DNA from: Candidatus Falkowiibacteriota bacterium
Lineage (GTDB): Bacteria; Patescibacteriota; Patescibacteriia; UBA11705; JABHMO01
Assembly (NCBI GenBank): GCA_018693855.1
Contig: JABHMO010000046.1
Location: 1 to 39,492 of the forward strand
Reading direction: 5' to 3'
Length of the DNA: 39,492 bases
Shown: in pieces, positions 23,123 to 29,075 of the stretch
Position numbering within the stretch: position 1 is the stretch's first letter
Layout: every line of letters begins with the position of its first letter
The notes under the pieces: model-generated
What the model saw: only the letters and a program-made list of their open reading frames with translations
Databases searched by the model: none
What the model was told of the DNA's origin: nothing
Program-made: the position numbers and the translations under genes

Positions 23123-23147
23123 CGACTAAAGTGTCTAAGTTTAGTCG
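23123..23147. promoter_or_regulatory. Inverted repeat between divergent promoters
   Basis: CGACTAAA-N9-TTTAGTCG, perfect 8-bp arms, placed between the regulator promoter (23068-23096) and the promoter of the orphan gene (23177-23204). A likely operator, possibly for the regulator itself; unproven. Confidence 0.5.
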
Positions 23148-23176
23148 TTTTGTGATTCGTGAATTGACCTGGGCCG

Positions 23177-23204
23177 TTTACAGAACCTTGTTTTCTGATA
23201 TATT
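23177..23204 (+). promoter_or_regulatory. Promoter of the 267-aa orphan
   Basis: TTTACA (23177-23182), 16-bp spacer, TATATT (23199-23204). Confidence 0.55.
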
Positions 23205-23261
23205 TTTAAGTTGTTTATTAAGGAAGGTCCGTTCATTCACAATTAAAAAGGAGAACTTGTA

Positions 23262-24065
23262 ATGCCAACTCAAATCACAGAACCTATTGTAACGACGTTT
23301 GACCTGAATGTTGATTTTCCATTTGAAGAGATTTGGGCTTTCTATCGGGGAGATCTGATTTCTGCAGGCAGGTATTACGGGTATGATGCACGAGAAAAAT
23401 TGCTTAAGGATAAGTTTGCTTTTGAGCGCAAGTTCGTTTATCCGTGCGGAAAAATAAAGCCGATTGAAGCCGTGGTTCTTGATAGGCATGAAGCTTTCGA
23501 TTGGGACGATTCTGAAGTAGATGTCTCAAGTTTATCGACTCAAGCAACAAATTTTTTACATGCTGAAGCGTTGCAATTGCTAGAAGAGCATCAACTGATC
23601 CCCGCGACTCGTTGGTCAACTTTGTGTTTTGGGTATCAGTATCGTGATTATTTTGAAAAATTGAAATATAATCCAAAATGGTTGATTGTGCTTGGCGAAT
23701 TGACAAAGTGGGAGGAAGCAGAGCTTTCTGAATTAAAATATCAATTAATTGGAGACGAGGGTGCGATTGAAATTCTGCACGTATTAATTGAGGCTTATGG
23801 TCCTGGCCGAATTTGTTCAATTCAGAGAATTTCTGAAAAGGAAAAAATTTTGATCCCCAAAGAATTGGGTGTCGAGGGGATTAATGCTTTTGTAAAAAGC
23901 AGAGTTCATCTGAAAATACATAAAGCAAGTTATCAAAACGATTTTTGTTGCGGTAGTAGCCTTTGTCCTATGGCTATTTGTACAGATCATCGTGGTGCCG
24001 TTATGTTTGGTTATAGCGAGCCAGGATATCCGCGTGTACTTGGAATTCGAGAAAAGCGGGCATAG
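23262..24065 (+). CDS. Orphan 267-aa protein
   Basis: I do not recognise the family. It starts MPTQITEPIVTTFDLNVDFP after AAAAGGAGA, is soluble and rich in aromatic and charged residues, and has a Cys pair in DFCCGSSLCPMAIC (about 226-239) that could bind metal. YYGYDAREKLLKDKFAFERK suggests an ordered alpha/beta core. Own promoter, strong Shine-Dalgarno, 10-bp-stem terminator. Divergent from TrmB-like regulator 1 with an inverted repeat between them, so it may be that regulator's target. Confidence 0.72.
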   Translation: MPTQITEPIVTTFDLNVDFPFEEIWAFYRGDLISAGRYYGYDAREKLLKDKFAFERKFVYPCGKIKPIEAVVLDRHEAFDWDDSEVDVSSLSTQATNFLHAEALQLLEEHQLIPATRWSTLCFGYQYRDYFEKLKYNPKWLIVLGELTKWEEAELSELKYQLIGDEGAIEILHVLIEAYGPGRICSIQRISEKEKILIPKELGVEGINAFVKSRVHLKIHKASYQNDFCCGSSLCPMAICTDHRGAVMFGYSEPGYPRVLGIREKRA

Positions 24066-24075
24066 CTCAAATCTA

Positions 24076-24103
24076 AAAGACGAGTTTACAACTCGTCTTT
24101 TTA
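24076..24103 (+). terminator. Terminator of the 267-aa orphan
   Basis: AAAGACGAGT/ACTCGTCTTT stem, 5-nt loop, T-run. Confidence 0.9.
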
Positions 24104-24121
24104 AATTGTTAATAATCAAAG

Positions 24122-24150
24122 TTGATCAAATCTGTTTTGTGTCGTACAAT
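24122..24150 (+). promoter_or_regulatory. Promoter of the recombinase gene
   Basis: TTGATC (24122-24127), 17-bp spacer, TACAAT (24145-24150); leader about 20 nt, no Shine-Dalgarno. Confidence 0.65.
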
Positions 24151-24175
24151 GAACATATAGAGTACCATTGATTTT

Positions 24176-25036
24176 ATGACGCAAGAACAGATAAATAAAT
24201 TTTTAGATTACTTGAAACGAATAAAAAACCGTAGTGATAAGACTGTGGCTAATTATAAATTTTATTTGGAACGTTTTTCTGATTGGTTTAATAGCTCTAG
24301 TGTTAAGAAATTGGAGAAAATTAAAGAAAAACAGATTGTAGAATATAAAGAATGGTTGAAAAAACGGAAACCTCGATTGAGTAAGGAAACTCGTAATTAT
24401 CACCTGATTGCATTGAGAAATATGCTTAAGTATTTAGCTAGAAATGGTACGAACTGCCTATATTATAATAAGATAAAACTCTTCAAAACAAAAAAGAAAC
24501 CAATTGAAATAGTTGAAATGTCAGAGCTTGCTAGGTTTCTAGAGTCTCCCCTAGAGGTAGATTCTTCGAAAGTGATAAAAGCTCGAGATAAAGCAGTTTT
24601 AGAGGTTCTAATCTGTACTGGCTTGAAAGTGTCAGAGCTTGCTCGGTTAGAAATAAAAGGTTTTTTACCTAAGTCAGGTTCTCTGGTTGGTCACTCCAAG
24701 CTGGGCAAGCGAAAGTTTGCACTTTCTAATCAGGCAATTCATTGGGTCAAAGAGTACTTAAGTGCAAGAAACGACAGTCTCCCCTATTTATTTATAAGTC
24801 ATGATAAAGGAACCTCAAGTCGTACAATTAACAAAAAACAAAAAGGATTATCTCCTCGTAGTCTTGAAAGAATTGTGAAAAAGTATCAGCAAGCTGCAGG
24901 AATCTCAAAAACAATTACTCCCAATTTGCTTAGGCATTACTACGCGAAACGCTTAATCATGAAGGGTGAACATATTGATTTAATAAAACAAAAACTAGGA
25001 AACGTGGCTGATAATTCAATAGAACAGTACAAATAA
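24176..25036 (+). CDS. Tyrosine recombinase (XerC/D-like) with altered active site
   Basis: 286 aa. Core-binding SAM-like domain (residues 1-100) and a catalytic domain (110-286), full length for Xer but ending one residue after the nucleophile. Compared with the pentad Arg-Lys-His-Arg-His/Tyr: first Arg is Lys (TGLKVSELARL, K151), the His of HxxR is Asn (TPNLLRHYYA, N250), the LGH histidine is Asn (LGN, N276), while Arg253 and Tyr285 remain and a beta-hairpin Lys is present (GKRKF). The frame is intact with its own promoter. It may be a decayed integrase, a domesticated DNA-binding protein, or an enzyme with altered chemistry. Confidence 0.85.
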   Translation: MTQEQINKFLDYLKRIKNRSDKTVANYKFYLERFSDWFNSSSVKKLEKIKEKQIVEYKEWLKKRKPRLSKETRNYHLIALRNMLKYLARNGTNCLYYNKIKLFKTKKKPIEIVEMSELARFLESPLEVDSSKVIKARDKAVLEVLICTGLKVSELARLEIKGFLPKSGSLVGHSKLGKRKFALSNQAIHWVKEYLSARNDSLPYLFISHDKGTSSRTINKKQKGLSPRSLERIVKKYQQAAGISKTITPNLLRHYYAKRLIMKGEHIDLIKQKLGNVADNSIEQYK

Positions 25037-25037
25037 C

Positions 25038-25066
25038 TTGAAAAATAATATATATTCCAGTATAAT
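25038..25066 (+). promoter_or_regulatory. Promoter of structured RNA 1
   Basis: TTGAAA (25038-25043), 17-bp spacer, TATAAT (25061-25066). It begins 1 bp after the recombinase stop codon. Confidence 0.8.
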
Positions 25067-25072
25067 TTAATC

Positions 25073-25309
25073 GTGTTCGAAAAGCTGCATTTGCCTCGAA
25101 GCGATCCCTTCTTTTCCGAGTGTGTTTTTTCAAGCTTTCACGACATCCCATTCTCTCCCGCCCAATATCGTTCCCGCGATATTCTCCGCTGGATTTCAGG
25201 ACTCTTCCCGATCGACGACTAGCCTGCATGTGAGTCCACCGAGTTTGCAGCTTTCTCGGTGGGCACTAAATTCAACATCCGATCAGCGCACCTTGTTGAT
25301 CGGATTTTT
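25073..25309 (+). ncRNA. Structured RNA 1 of a tandem pair
   Basis: About 237 nt between a promoter and terminator with no plausible protein. Key elements: AAAGCTGCA near the 5' end (25081-25089); a 3' hairpin with stem CCACCGAG/CTCGGTGG (25236-25243, 25255-25262) whose 11-nt loop contains TGCAGCTTT (25246-25254), fully complementary to the 5' element, which predicts a pseudoknot closing the molecule. Pyrimidine-rich middle (ATCCCTTCTTTT, TCTCCCGCCC). Structure and layout match RNA 2. Not tRNA, tmRNA, SRP, 6S or RNase P by motif. Function unknown. Confidence 0.7.
25277..25309 (+). terminator. Terminator of structured RNA 1
   Basis: ATCCGATCA/TGATCGGAT stem followed by T5. Confidence 0.85.
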
Positions 25310-25367
25310 GTTTTAAATGGGATTTGTGATAATTTAATACTAATTCAGCTAACAAATGTACGTAAAC

Positions 25368-25396
25368 TTGAAAAAGTTCGTGAATTGCAATACAAT
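25368..25396 (+). promoter_or_regulatory. Promoter of structured RNA 2
   Basis: TTGAAA (25368-25373), 17-bp spacer, TACAAT (25391-25396): the same -35 box as RNA 1. Confidence 0.75.
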
Positions 25397-25402
25397 GATA
25401 TC

Positions 25403-25617
25403 AACCTGAGCTAAAGCTGCTCTGCTAGCATCCCCTCTTTCGATGGCAAGGTCTTGTCTTTCATTTCTTCCCTCCGAACTGCCGGGCTTGTTCAATCGAG
25501 GCTTTGGCTCCTCAACCACAGCATAGCTTTCACAAACGGGCTTCACCGATTTTGCAGCTTATTCGGTGAGCCTCGACCACAATGCTCTGTTTCCACTATT
25601 GGCGACAGAGCTTTTTT
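25403..25617 (+). ncRNA. Structured RNA 2 of a tandem pair
   Basis: About 215 nt, same plan as RNA 1: AAAGCTGC at 25413-25420; 3' hairpin TCACCGA/TCGGTGA (25543-25549, 25563-25569) whose loop holds GCAGCTT (25554-25560), complementary to the 5' element. The stem is extended by GGC/GCC where RNA 1 has AGT/ACT, so pairing is kept while sequence changes. CATCCCCTCTTT and AGCTTTCACAA match ATCCCTTCTTTT and AGCTTTCACGA of RNA 1. Overall identity is otherwise low, which points to conserved structure rather than a recent copy. Confidence 0.7.
25584..25617 (+). terminator. Terminator of structured RNA 2
   Basis: GCTCTGT/ACAGAGC stem followed by T6. Confidence 0.85.
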
Positions 25618-25725
25618 ATTGACAATCTCATTGAAATTTAGTATTATTTGACTACATTTTGCAGTAAATGGCCTAATTGGCTTTATGTAAAGGTCAAGTC
25701 ATATATTGGAAGATGTTGTCTTTGG

Positions 25726-25808
25726 TGATTAACTTGGTTAACGGCGAAGCGCGATTAACTGGTTAACTGCGATTGATTCTATTAATTGCGATTGATTCTA
25801 TTAATTAT
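25726..25808. repeat. GGTTAAC word repeat, copy 4
   Basis: TTAACTTGGTTAACGGCG, GATTAACTGGTTAAC, then two exact copies of TGCGATTGATTCTATTAATT just before tRNA-Arg(TCT). Confidence 0.7.
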
Positions 25809-25811
25809 CAC

Positions 25812-25886
25812 GCCCCCGTAGTTCAACGGATAGAACACCAGCCTTCTAAGCTGGATACGTAGGTTCGACTCCTGCCGGGGGTACCA
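25812..25886 (+). tRNA. tRNA-Arg (anticodon TCT), CCA encoded
   Basis: Acceptor GCCCCCG/CGGGGGT (closing G-U), anticodon stem CCAGC/GCTGG around CTTCTAA (anticodon TCT), T-stem GTAGG/CCTGC, discriminator A, CCA at 25884-25886. The CCA is also the first three bases of palindrome copy D. Confidence 0.95.
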
Positions 25887-25919
25887 TTCTTCGCTCCTGT
25901 TACACGGAGCTACGAATGG
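25884..25919 (+). repeat. tRNA-associated palindrome, copy D
   Basis: 36 bp, CCATTC...GAATGG, starting at the tRNA-Arg(TCT) CCA. Inner stem GCTCC/GGAGC, separated from the outer 6-bp stem by a short internal loop. Followed by CACGCCA, also found after copy F. Confidence 0.85.
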
Positions 25920-25940
25920 CACGCCAGTTATGCGAAGAAT

Positions 25941-25978
25941 GTCCTTTGTAGCTTACGTTAGTAAAAGCGCAAAAGGAC
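25941..25978 (-). repeat. tRNA-associated palindrome, copy E (variant arms, inverted)
   Basis: Same interior as copy C (GCTTTTACTAACGTAAGC on the minus strand), but the outer arms are GTCCTTT/AAAGGAC instead of CCATTC/GAATGG. Both arms changed together, so pairing is retained. Confidence 0.75.
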
Positions 25979-25989
25979 CACTGTTAGTC

Positions 25990-26027
25990 GATTCTCTTCG
26001 CTTTTGTTCTGAAGAACTACGAATGGC
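25990..26027 (+). repeat. tRNA-associated palindrome, copy F
   Basis: GATTCTCTTCGC...TACGAATGG; third copy in a row after tRNA-Arg(TCT). The left arm is diverged (one inserted pair), the right arm and the trailing CACGCCAT are intact. Confidence 0.7.
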
Positions 26028-26093
26028 ACGCCATATATAATAAATTACTAATCTGCAAAATCCGCAAAGGATCCGCATATCTGCAATATATCT

Positions 26094-26171
26094 ATGAATA
26101 AAGCAAAAAAAGTTGCAAAAAAGAAACAACTTAAAAAACGTGGAAAAAATGTGAGAATTAAATCAAGATAA
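26094..26171 (+). CDS. 25-aa highly basic peptide
   Basis: ATG 26094 to TAA 26169-26171. The peptide MNKAKKVAKKKQLKKRGKNV plus RIKSR has 14 Lys/Arg in 25 residues. A clean terminator starts at the stop codon. No Shine-Dalgarno, as for core genes here. Such composition recalls tiny ribosome-associated basic proteins (bTHX-like, L36-like in size), but I see no specific match. Too short for most gene finders. Confidence 0.55.
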   Translation: MNKAKKVAKKKQLKKRGKNVRIKSR

Positions 26172-26196
26172 TAGGTGAATTTCTCACCTATTTTTC
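26172..26196 (+). terminator. Terminator of the 25-aa peptide gene
   Basis: TAGGTGA/TCACCTA stem, 5-nt loop, TTTTTCTTTT. Confidence 0.8.
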
Positions 26197-26288
26197 TTTT
26201 TTGTTGTAATCTGAATGTTTTGCGACTCATGTTTTCTCTTTAATTCTAGAAAACATTTGAGATTGTGCTCTGTTTTGTCTACTGGTAA

Positions 26289-26304
26289 TGTTCCACGTGG
26301 AACA
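26289..26304. promoter_or_regulatory. parS-type site 1
   Basis: Perfect 16-bp palindrome TGTTCCACGTGGAACA, a match to the general bacterial ParB-binding consensus TGTTNCACGTGNAACA. A second identical site lies at 27200-27215. ParB/Spo0J loads here to segregate the replication origin region. Confidence 0.85.
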
Positions 26305-26312
26305 TTTTGTTA

Positions 26313-26387
26313 GCTCCTTTAGTTCAATGGATAGAACAAATCCGTCCTAAGGATAAGATGGGGGTTCGATTCCCTCAGGGAGCGCCA
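26313..26387 (+). tRNA. tRNA-Arg (anticodon CCT), CCA encoded
   Basis: Acceptor GCTCCTT/AGGGAGC, anticodon loop GTCCTAA (anticodon CCT), T-stem GGGGG/CCCTC, discriminator G, CCA at 26385-26387. The anticodon stem has an A-A opposition at its top. Not followed by a palindrome copy. Confidence 0.92.
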
Positions 26388-26454
26388 AATAACTGGAAAT
26401 TAGTAATTAGATATTGGAAGATAGAAAACGCCATAAGAAGAGGTGTTTTTTTTG

Positions 26455-26482
26455 TTGACAAATTTTTGGGTTTTGATATGCT
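26455..26482 (+). promoter_or_regulatory. Promoter of the 90-aa membrane protein
   Basis: TTGACA (26455-26460), 16-bp spacer, TATGCT (26477-26482). Confidence 0.65.
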
Positions 26483-26521
26483 TTGCTTGTGGTCTCCGTC
26501 GATACATAAAGGGAGCTTGAA

Positions 26522-26794
26522 ATGCAGAAAAGAATATCTCTATGGCAGTTTGAGGATCAGAACTCTAAGGCGCTTGCGCGTATGACGAATGTTTCCATTG
26601 TGGCAGGTGTTGTTGTTGTGTGTTTGGGATTTATTGTTGCAATGTCAATCTTGTTCCCTGGTTCAGCGCTTTTTCGACAAATGATTAGAAATCTCATTAT
26701 TTTCCTTGTCGCATACGGAACTTTCTTTGCTGGGTGGGTTGTTGCCGTGGTGGCAGGACTGTCTGTTGTCGAGGCTTCTGACGACGAATGTTGA
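26522..26794 (+). CDS. Small membrane protein, two helices
   Basis: 90 aa: charged N-terminus (MQKRISLWQFEDQNSKALAR), two hydrophobic segments (about 24-46 and 57-82), acidic Cys-ending tail (EASDDEC). GGGAGC lies before the ATG. It is a single-gene unit with its own promoter, located between the two parS sites. No family recognised. Confidence 0.65.
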   Translation: MQKRISLWQFEDQNSKALARMTNVSIVAGVVVVCLGFIVAMSILFPGSALFRQMIRNLIIFLVAYGTFFAGWVVAVVAGLSVVEASDDEC

Positions 26795-26846
26795 TTTAAG
26801 GCCGCTTTTCTGTTGATAACTTGTGGAAAAGTGTGGAAAAATATGG

Positions 26847-26874
26847 CATTTGTACACACCTGTCTATACAAAAC
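26847..26874 (-). promoter_or_regulatory. Operator-like palindrome, third copy
   Basis: On the minus strand TTTGTATA-GACAGGTG-TGTACAAATG: same core and arms as 15063-15090 with one arm mismatch. It lies about 60 bp upstream of the interrupted membrane gene at 26934. Confidence 0.55.
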
Positions 26875-26933
26875 CGGAAATAATATTGTTTTGTATGGAT
26901 TTGACGCGCAAGTAGCGCGATAAGGAGAGATTC

Positions 26934-27152
26934 ATGAAGCTACTTTGAATTTTTATCGTTGTATTGTTTGCGACGTGTTTGATGTGGGGAGCATTGTTGC
27001 TGACGTTGTCGTCGAGTGAGCATTAGGCTCGTACATCCTTCACTCTGTTTTTCACAAGAAACTCAGAGGTGTATCGAGGGATGGGTCTGGCTGGCGTAAT
27101 TCTGGCTTTGACATATCTTGCCCTGGAGCCATATTTTGGGACCAAAAAATAA
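26934..27152 (+). pseudogene. Membrane-protein frame with two in-frame stops
   Basis: A 73-codon frame with good AAGGAGA ribosome site and ATG, interrupted by TGA at codon 5 (26946-26948) and TAG at codon 31 (27024-27026), ending on TAA. The pieces read MKLL / IFIVVLFATCLMWGALLLTL...SSEH / ARTSFTLFFTRNSEV...GMGLAGVILALTYLALEPYF, that is two membrane helices in one continuous frame. No frameshift is needed. Either a young pseudogene with two nonsense changes or stop-codon readthrough; UGA as an ordinary sense codon is ruled out by ruvB. Confidence 0.6.
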
Positions 27153-27179
27153 GACCTCTCTTCGTCGAGCGGTCTTTTG
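27151..27179 (+). terminator. Terminator-like hairpin after the interrupted gene
   Basis: AAGACC/GGTCTT plus CTC/GAG with a mismatch; short T-run (TTTT). Confidence 0.5.
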
Positions 27180-27199
27180 AATAGGGAAATAATCTTAAA

Positions 27200-27215
27200 T
27201 GTTCCACGTGGAACA
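27200..27215. promoter_or_regulatory. parS-type site 2
   Basis: TGTTCCACGTGGAACA, identical to site 1 including the flanking AA...TTT bases. Confidence 0.85.
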
Positions 27216-27290
27216 TTTGAATAAAAATGTGCGACTCAATATTCCTTTGTTAAATTAAACAAAAAGACTGGAAGTGAAGATTTAGCAAAA

Positions 27291-27317
27291 ACAAAAAATC
27301 TGCAGAAACGCAGATTT
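27291..27317 (-). terminator. Terminator of the TrmB-like 2 / yggU unit
   Basis: AAATCTGC/GCAGATTT stem, 6-nt loop, T-run on the minus strand. Confidence 0.85.
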
Positions 27318-27536
27318 TTATTGAATTTCGAAGATTTTCTCTCGTGAGGTTTTGCCGGCAATTATTGATATATTCGATTTGGCTGTTTTGAAATATTTAC
27401 TTAAAAGTTTGATTACCTCGTCATTTGCTTTGCCTTTTTTGGGCGAAACAGTCACCTTTGCAGTAAAAATGTGGTCAGATATGCGCATTATTTCATTTTT
27501 CGATGTATTTGGTTTGACTTTTACATTAATTCTCAT
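27318..27536 (-). CDS. yggU: DUF167/YggU-family protein
   Basis: 72 aa, UPF0235 fold. MRINVKVKPNTSKNEI and VTVSPKKGKANDEVIKLLSKYF are the family hallmarks, ending IIAGKTSREKIFEI. Small alpha/beta protein of unknown function found in most bacteria. Start at ATG 27536, one base after the TrmB-like stop codon (27538-27540), so translation is coupled. The longer frame from 27572 adds residues inside the upstream gene. Confidence 0.85.
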   Translation of the reverse strand: MRINVKVKPNTSKNEIMRISDHIFTAKVTVSPKKGKANDEVIKLLSKYFKTAKSNISIIAGKTSREKIFEIQ

Positions 27537-27537
27537 G

Positions 27538-28335
27538 TTATTTAATGTTTTTACTAGTCCAAGCAAGTTCAAAAATCATTCTCATCATGTCGGCTACTGT
27601 TTTTTCTTCGATAATAACACTGATAAGGACATCTTTCTGAAAATTTATTATAGAAACTTTGTTTTCTCCGTAAATCGTAATATCACAATTAAATGGAAAA
27701 TTTTCTTTTGGAATATATTTTGTCTTTGGAATGAATTTTTTTTCAATCCCAACGTAAACTTGTTTGTCGTATGTTTCGCTGAATTGTGCGTCAGGAAAAA
27801 GTGCTCTCGTTGTAATTTTGTTTTTTTGTTTTTTTCTTATGTATTTTGACACAAATTCCCTTGGCAAGGAGGGAATTAAGGCCTCAACGTTGCTTACGCC
27901 AAGCATTTCGTAGGGCTTCTCTTGAGAAACATGATCTTCGTATACGTCAAGCACTCCCTTAATTCCTTCAAAATATCTTACGCGCGGTTTATGTGGAACT
28001 AGGTTAAATAAACCTTCAATTTCTGGAAGGATCATTTTTGCTTTTTGTTCAGCCTCTTTGGCTCGACGAATCTGCATTTTTGTATAATTAATCAATTTTT
28101 TTGGTGGTTCAACCTGATAGCAACGCTTGCCTTTTTGTTCGCTTTCAGTCACAAGTCCCTTGACTGCGAGATCTGTTAGAATGTGATAAACAGTTGTTCT
28201 ATTTAATTTTGTGGTGGCTGCTATTTTAGAAGGAAAAGCTCTGCCAAATTCTAGTACTGCCGCATATACTAATGCGGCTTTTTTTGATAGTCCTATACTT
28301 AGTAGCTCTTTTGTTAATTTCTCATTATTGTCCAT
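27538..28335 (-). CDS. TrmB-like transcriptional regulator 2
   Basis: 265 aa from ATG 28335 (MDNNEKLTKELLSIGLSKKA). Winged helix-turn-helix with recognition region ATTKLNRTTVYHILTDLAVK, coiled coil (about 85-105), and a C-terminal domain with YFEGIKGVLDVYEDH and the end motif MMRMIFELAWTSKN shared with regulator 1. The -10 box lies 7 bp before this ATG, so the mRNA should be leaderless; that rules out the upstream ATG at 28371. Regulates unknown genes; co-transcribed with yggU. Confidence 0.85.
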   Translation of the reverse strand: MDNNEKLTKELLSIGLSKKAALVYAAVLEFGRAFPSKIAATTKLNRTTVYHILTDLAVKGLVTESEQKGKRCYQVEPPKKLINYTKMQIRRAKEAEQKAKMILPEIEGLFNLVPHKPRVRYFEGIKGVLDVYEDHVSQEKPYEMLGVSNVEALIPSLPREFVSKYIRKKQKNKITTRALFPDAQFSETYDKQVYVGIEKKFIPKTKYIPKENFPFNCDITIYGENKVSIINFQKDVLISVIIEEKTVADMMRMIFELAWTSKNIK

Positions 28336-28342
28336 ATAAATA

Positions 28343-28371
28343 ATTGTATTACATTCTTGTTGTTTTGTCAA
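28343..28371 (-). promoter_or_regulatory. Promoter of TrmB-like regulator 2 (leaderless)
   Basis: TTGACA (28366-28371), 17-bp spacer, TACAAT (28343-28348), ATG at 28335. Confidence 0.75.
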
Positions 28372-28524
28372 TTTTAATGCACATATCGTTCTTGTTTGTT
28401 TTGAGTTAATTCAATTTTAGCGTAAATAGTGAGGCTTTCTTGACGAACAAAAAACACAAAAACGCTAATTCGTGGTATTGTGTGCATGTAAGTTGAAATT
28501 CAATTAACCTGCAAGGAGGATTCC

Positions 28525-28959
28525 ATGAAAGAGCTGGTTGGAAAAATTTTGTTTAAGTCAAAGGAGTTCCAGGACGGTCTTGAAAGGGAGCGCTTTTGGA
28601 GCAGAAGAGCGGGTGCTGAGCAAGTGATGAAGCTTGTCATTGAGAAATTTGGTGGCTTTTATCCTTTGTCTCCGGGGTGCACTTGCTATCACGACAAAGA
28701 GGAAACAACGCTCTATTTCAAACGAGTGTTTGACTTGGCTCACTCCCTGGGATTCTCAGACGAAGAAATTCGCGAGGGTATTTTAGAGATTGAGAACATG
28801 AACACGCGATGGAAACATGCCAGTCACCGTTTCGAGCATGAAGAGCAAAGGGAGATTGACCCAATTAATCCAAAAGATTGGTCGGGACATAGGATTTGTT
28901 TTTCCAACGACGACGCAATTCGCTTCCTTCTCGATCTATTGGAGTGTCGATCCAAGTAA
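28525..28959 (+). CDS. Orphan 144-aa protein
   Basis: Not recognised. MKELVGKILFKSKEFQDGLE..., soluble, helical, with His/Cys residues that could bind metal (GCTCYHDKEE at about 51-60; KHASHRFEHEEQ near 92-103). AAGGAGG lies about 7 bases before the ATG, a near-perfect ribosome site. It is a single gene followed by a 9-bp GGCGCAAGT/ACTTGCGCC hairpin and then another orphan. Confidence 0.7.
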   Translation: MKELVGKILFKSKEFQDGLERERFWSRRAGAEQVMKLVIEKFGGFYPLSPGCTCYHDKEETTLYFKRVFDLAHSLGFSDEEIREGILEIENMNTRWKHASHRFEHEEQREIDPINPKDWSGHRICFSNDDAIRFLLDLLECRSK

Positions 28960-28977
28960 AATGCTTCGGCACACCCC

Positions 28978-29002
28978 GGCGCAAGTCTCACTCACTTGCG
29001 CC
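28978..29002 (+). terminator. Strong hairpin between two orphan genes
   Basis: GGCGCAAGT/ACTTGCGCC, 7-nt loop, no T-run. Either a weak terminator of the 144-aa gene or part of the leader of the next gene; a further CACC...GGTG stem follows at about 29006-29041. Confidence 0.45.
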
Positions 29003-29075
29003 ACTCACCGGAGCTGTTGATTTGATCGACGATTGCGGTGGGATGATTCGTTAACAACATGAAAGGAGAAATCCC

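Noticed and set aside
25349-25651. Protein-coding frames within the twin RNA region on either strand
   Set aside because: They have no ribosome sites, and they overlap two sets of promoter and terminator signals plus conserved pairing that a protein would not explain.
26934-27152. Alternative genetic code with UGA as sense
   Set aside because: ruvB ends on TGA at exactly the expected family length, so UGA is a stop here; only readthrough or a pseudogene remains possible for this frame.
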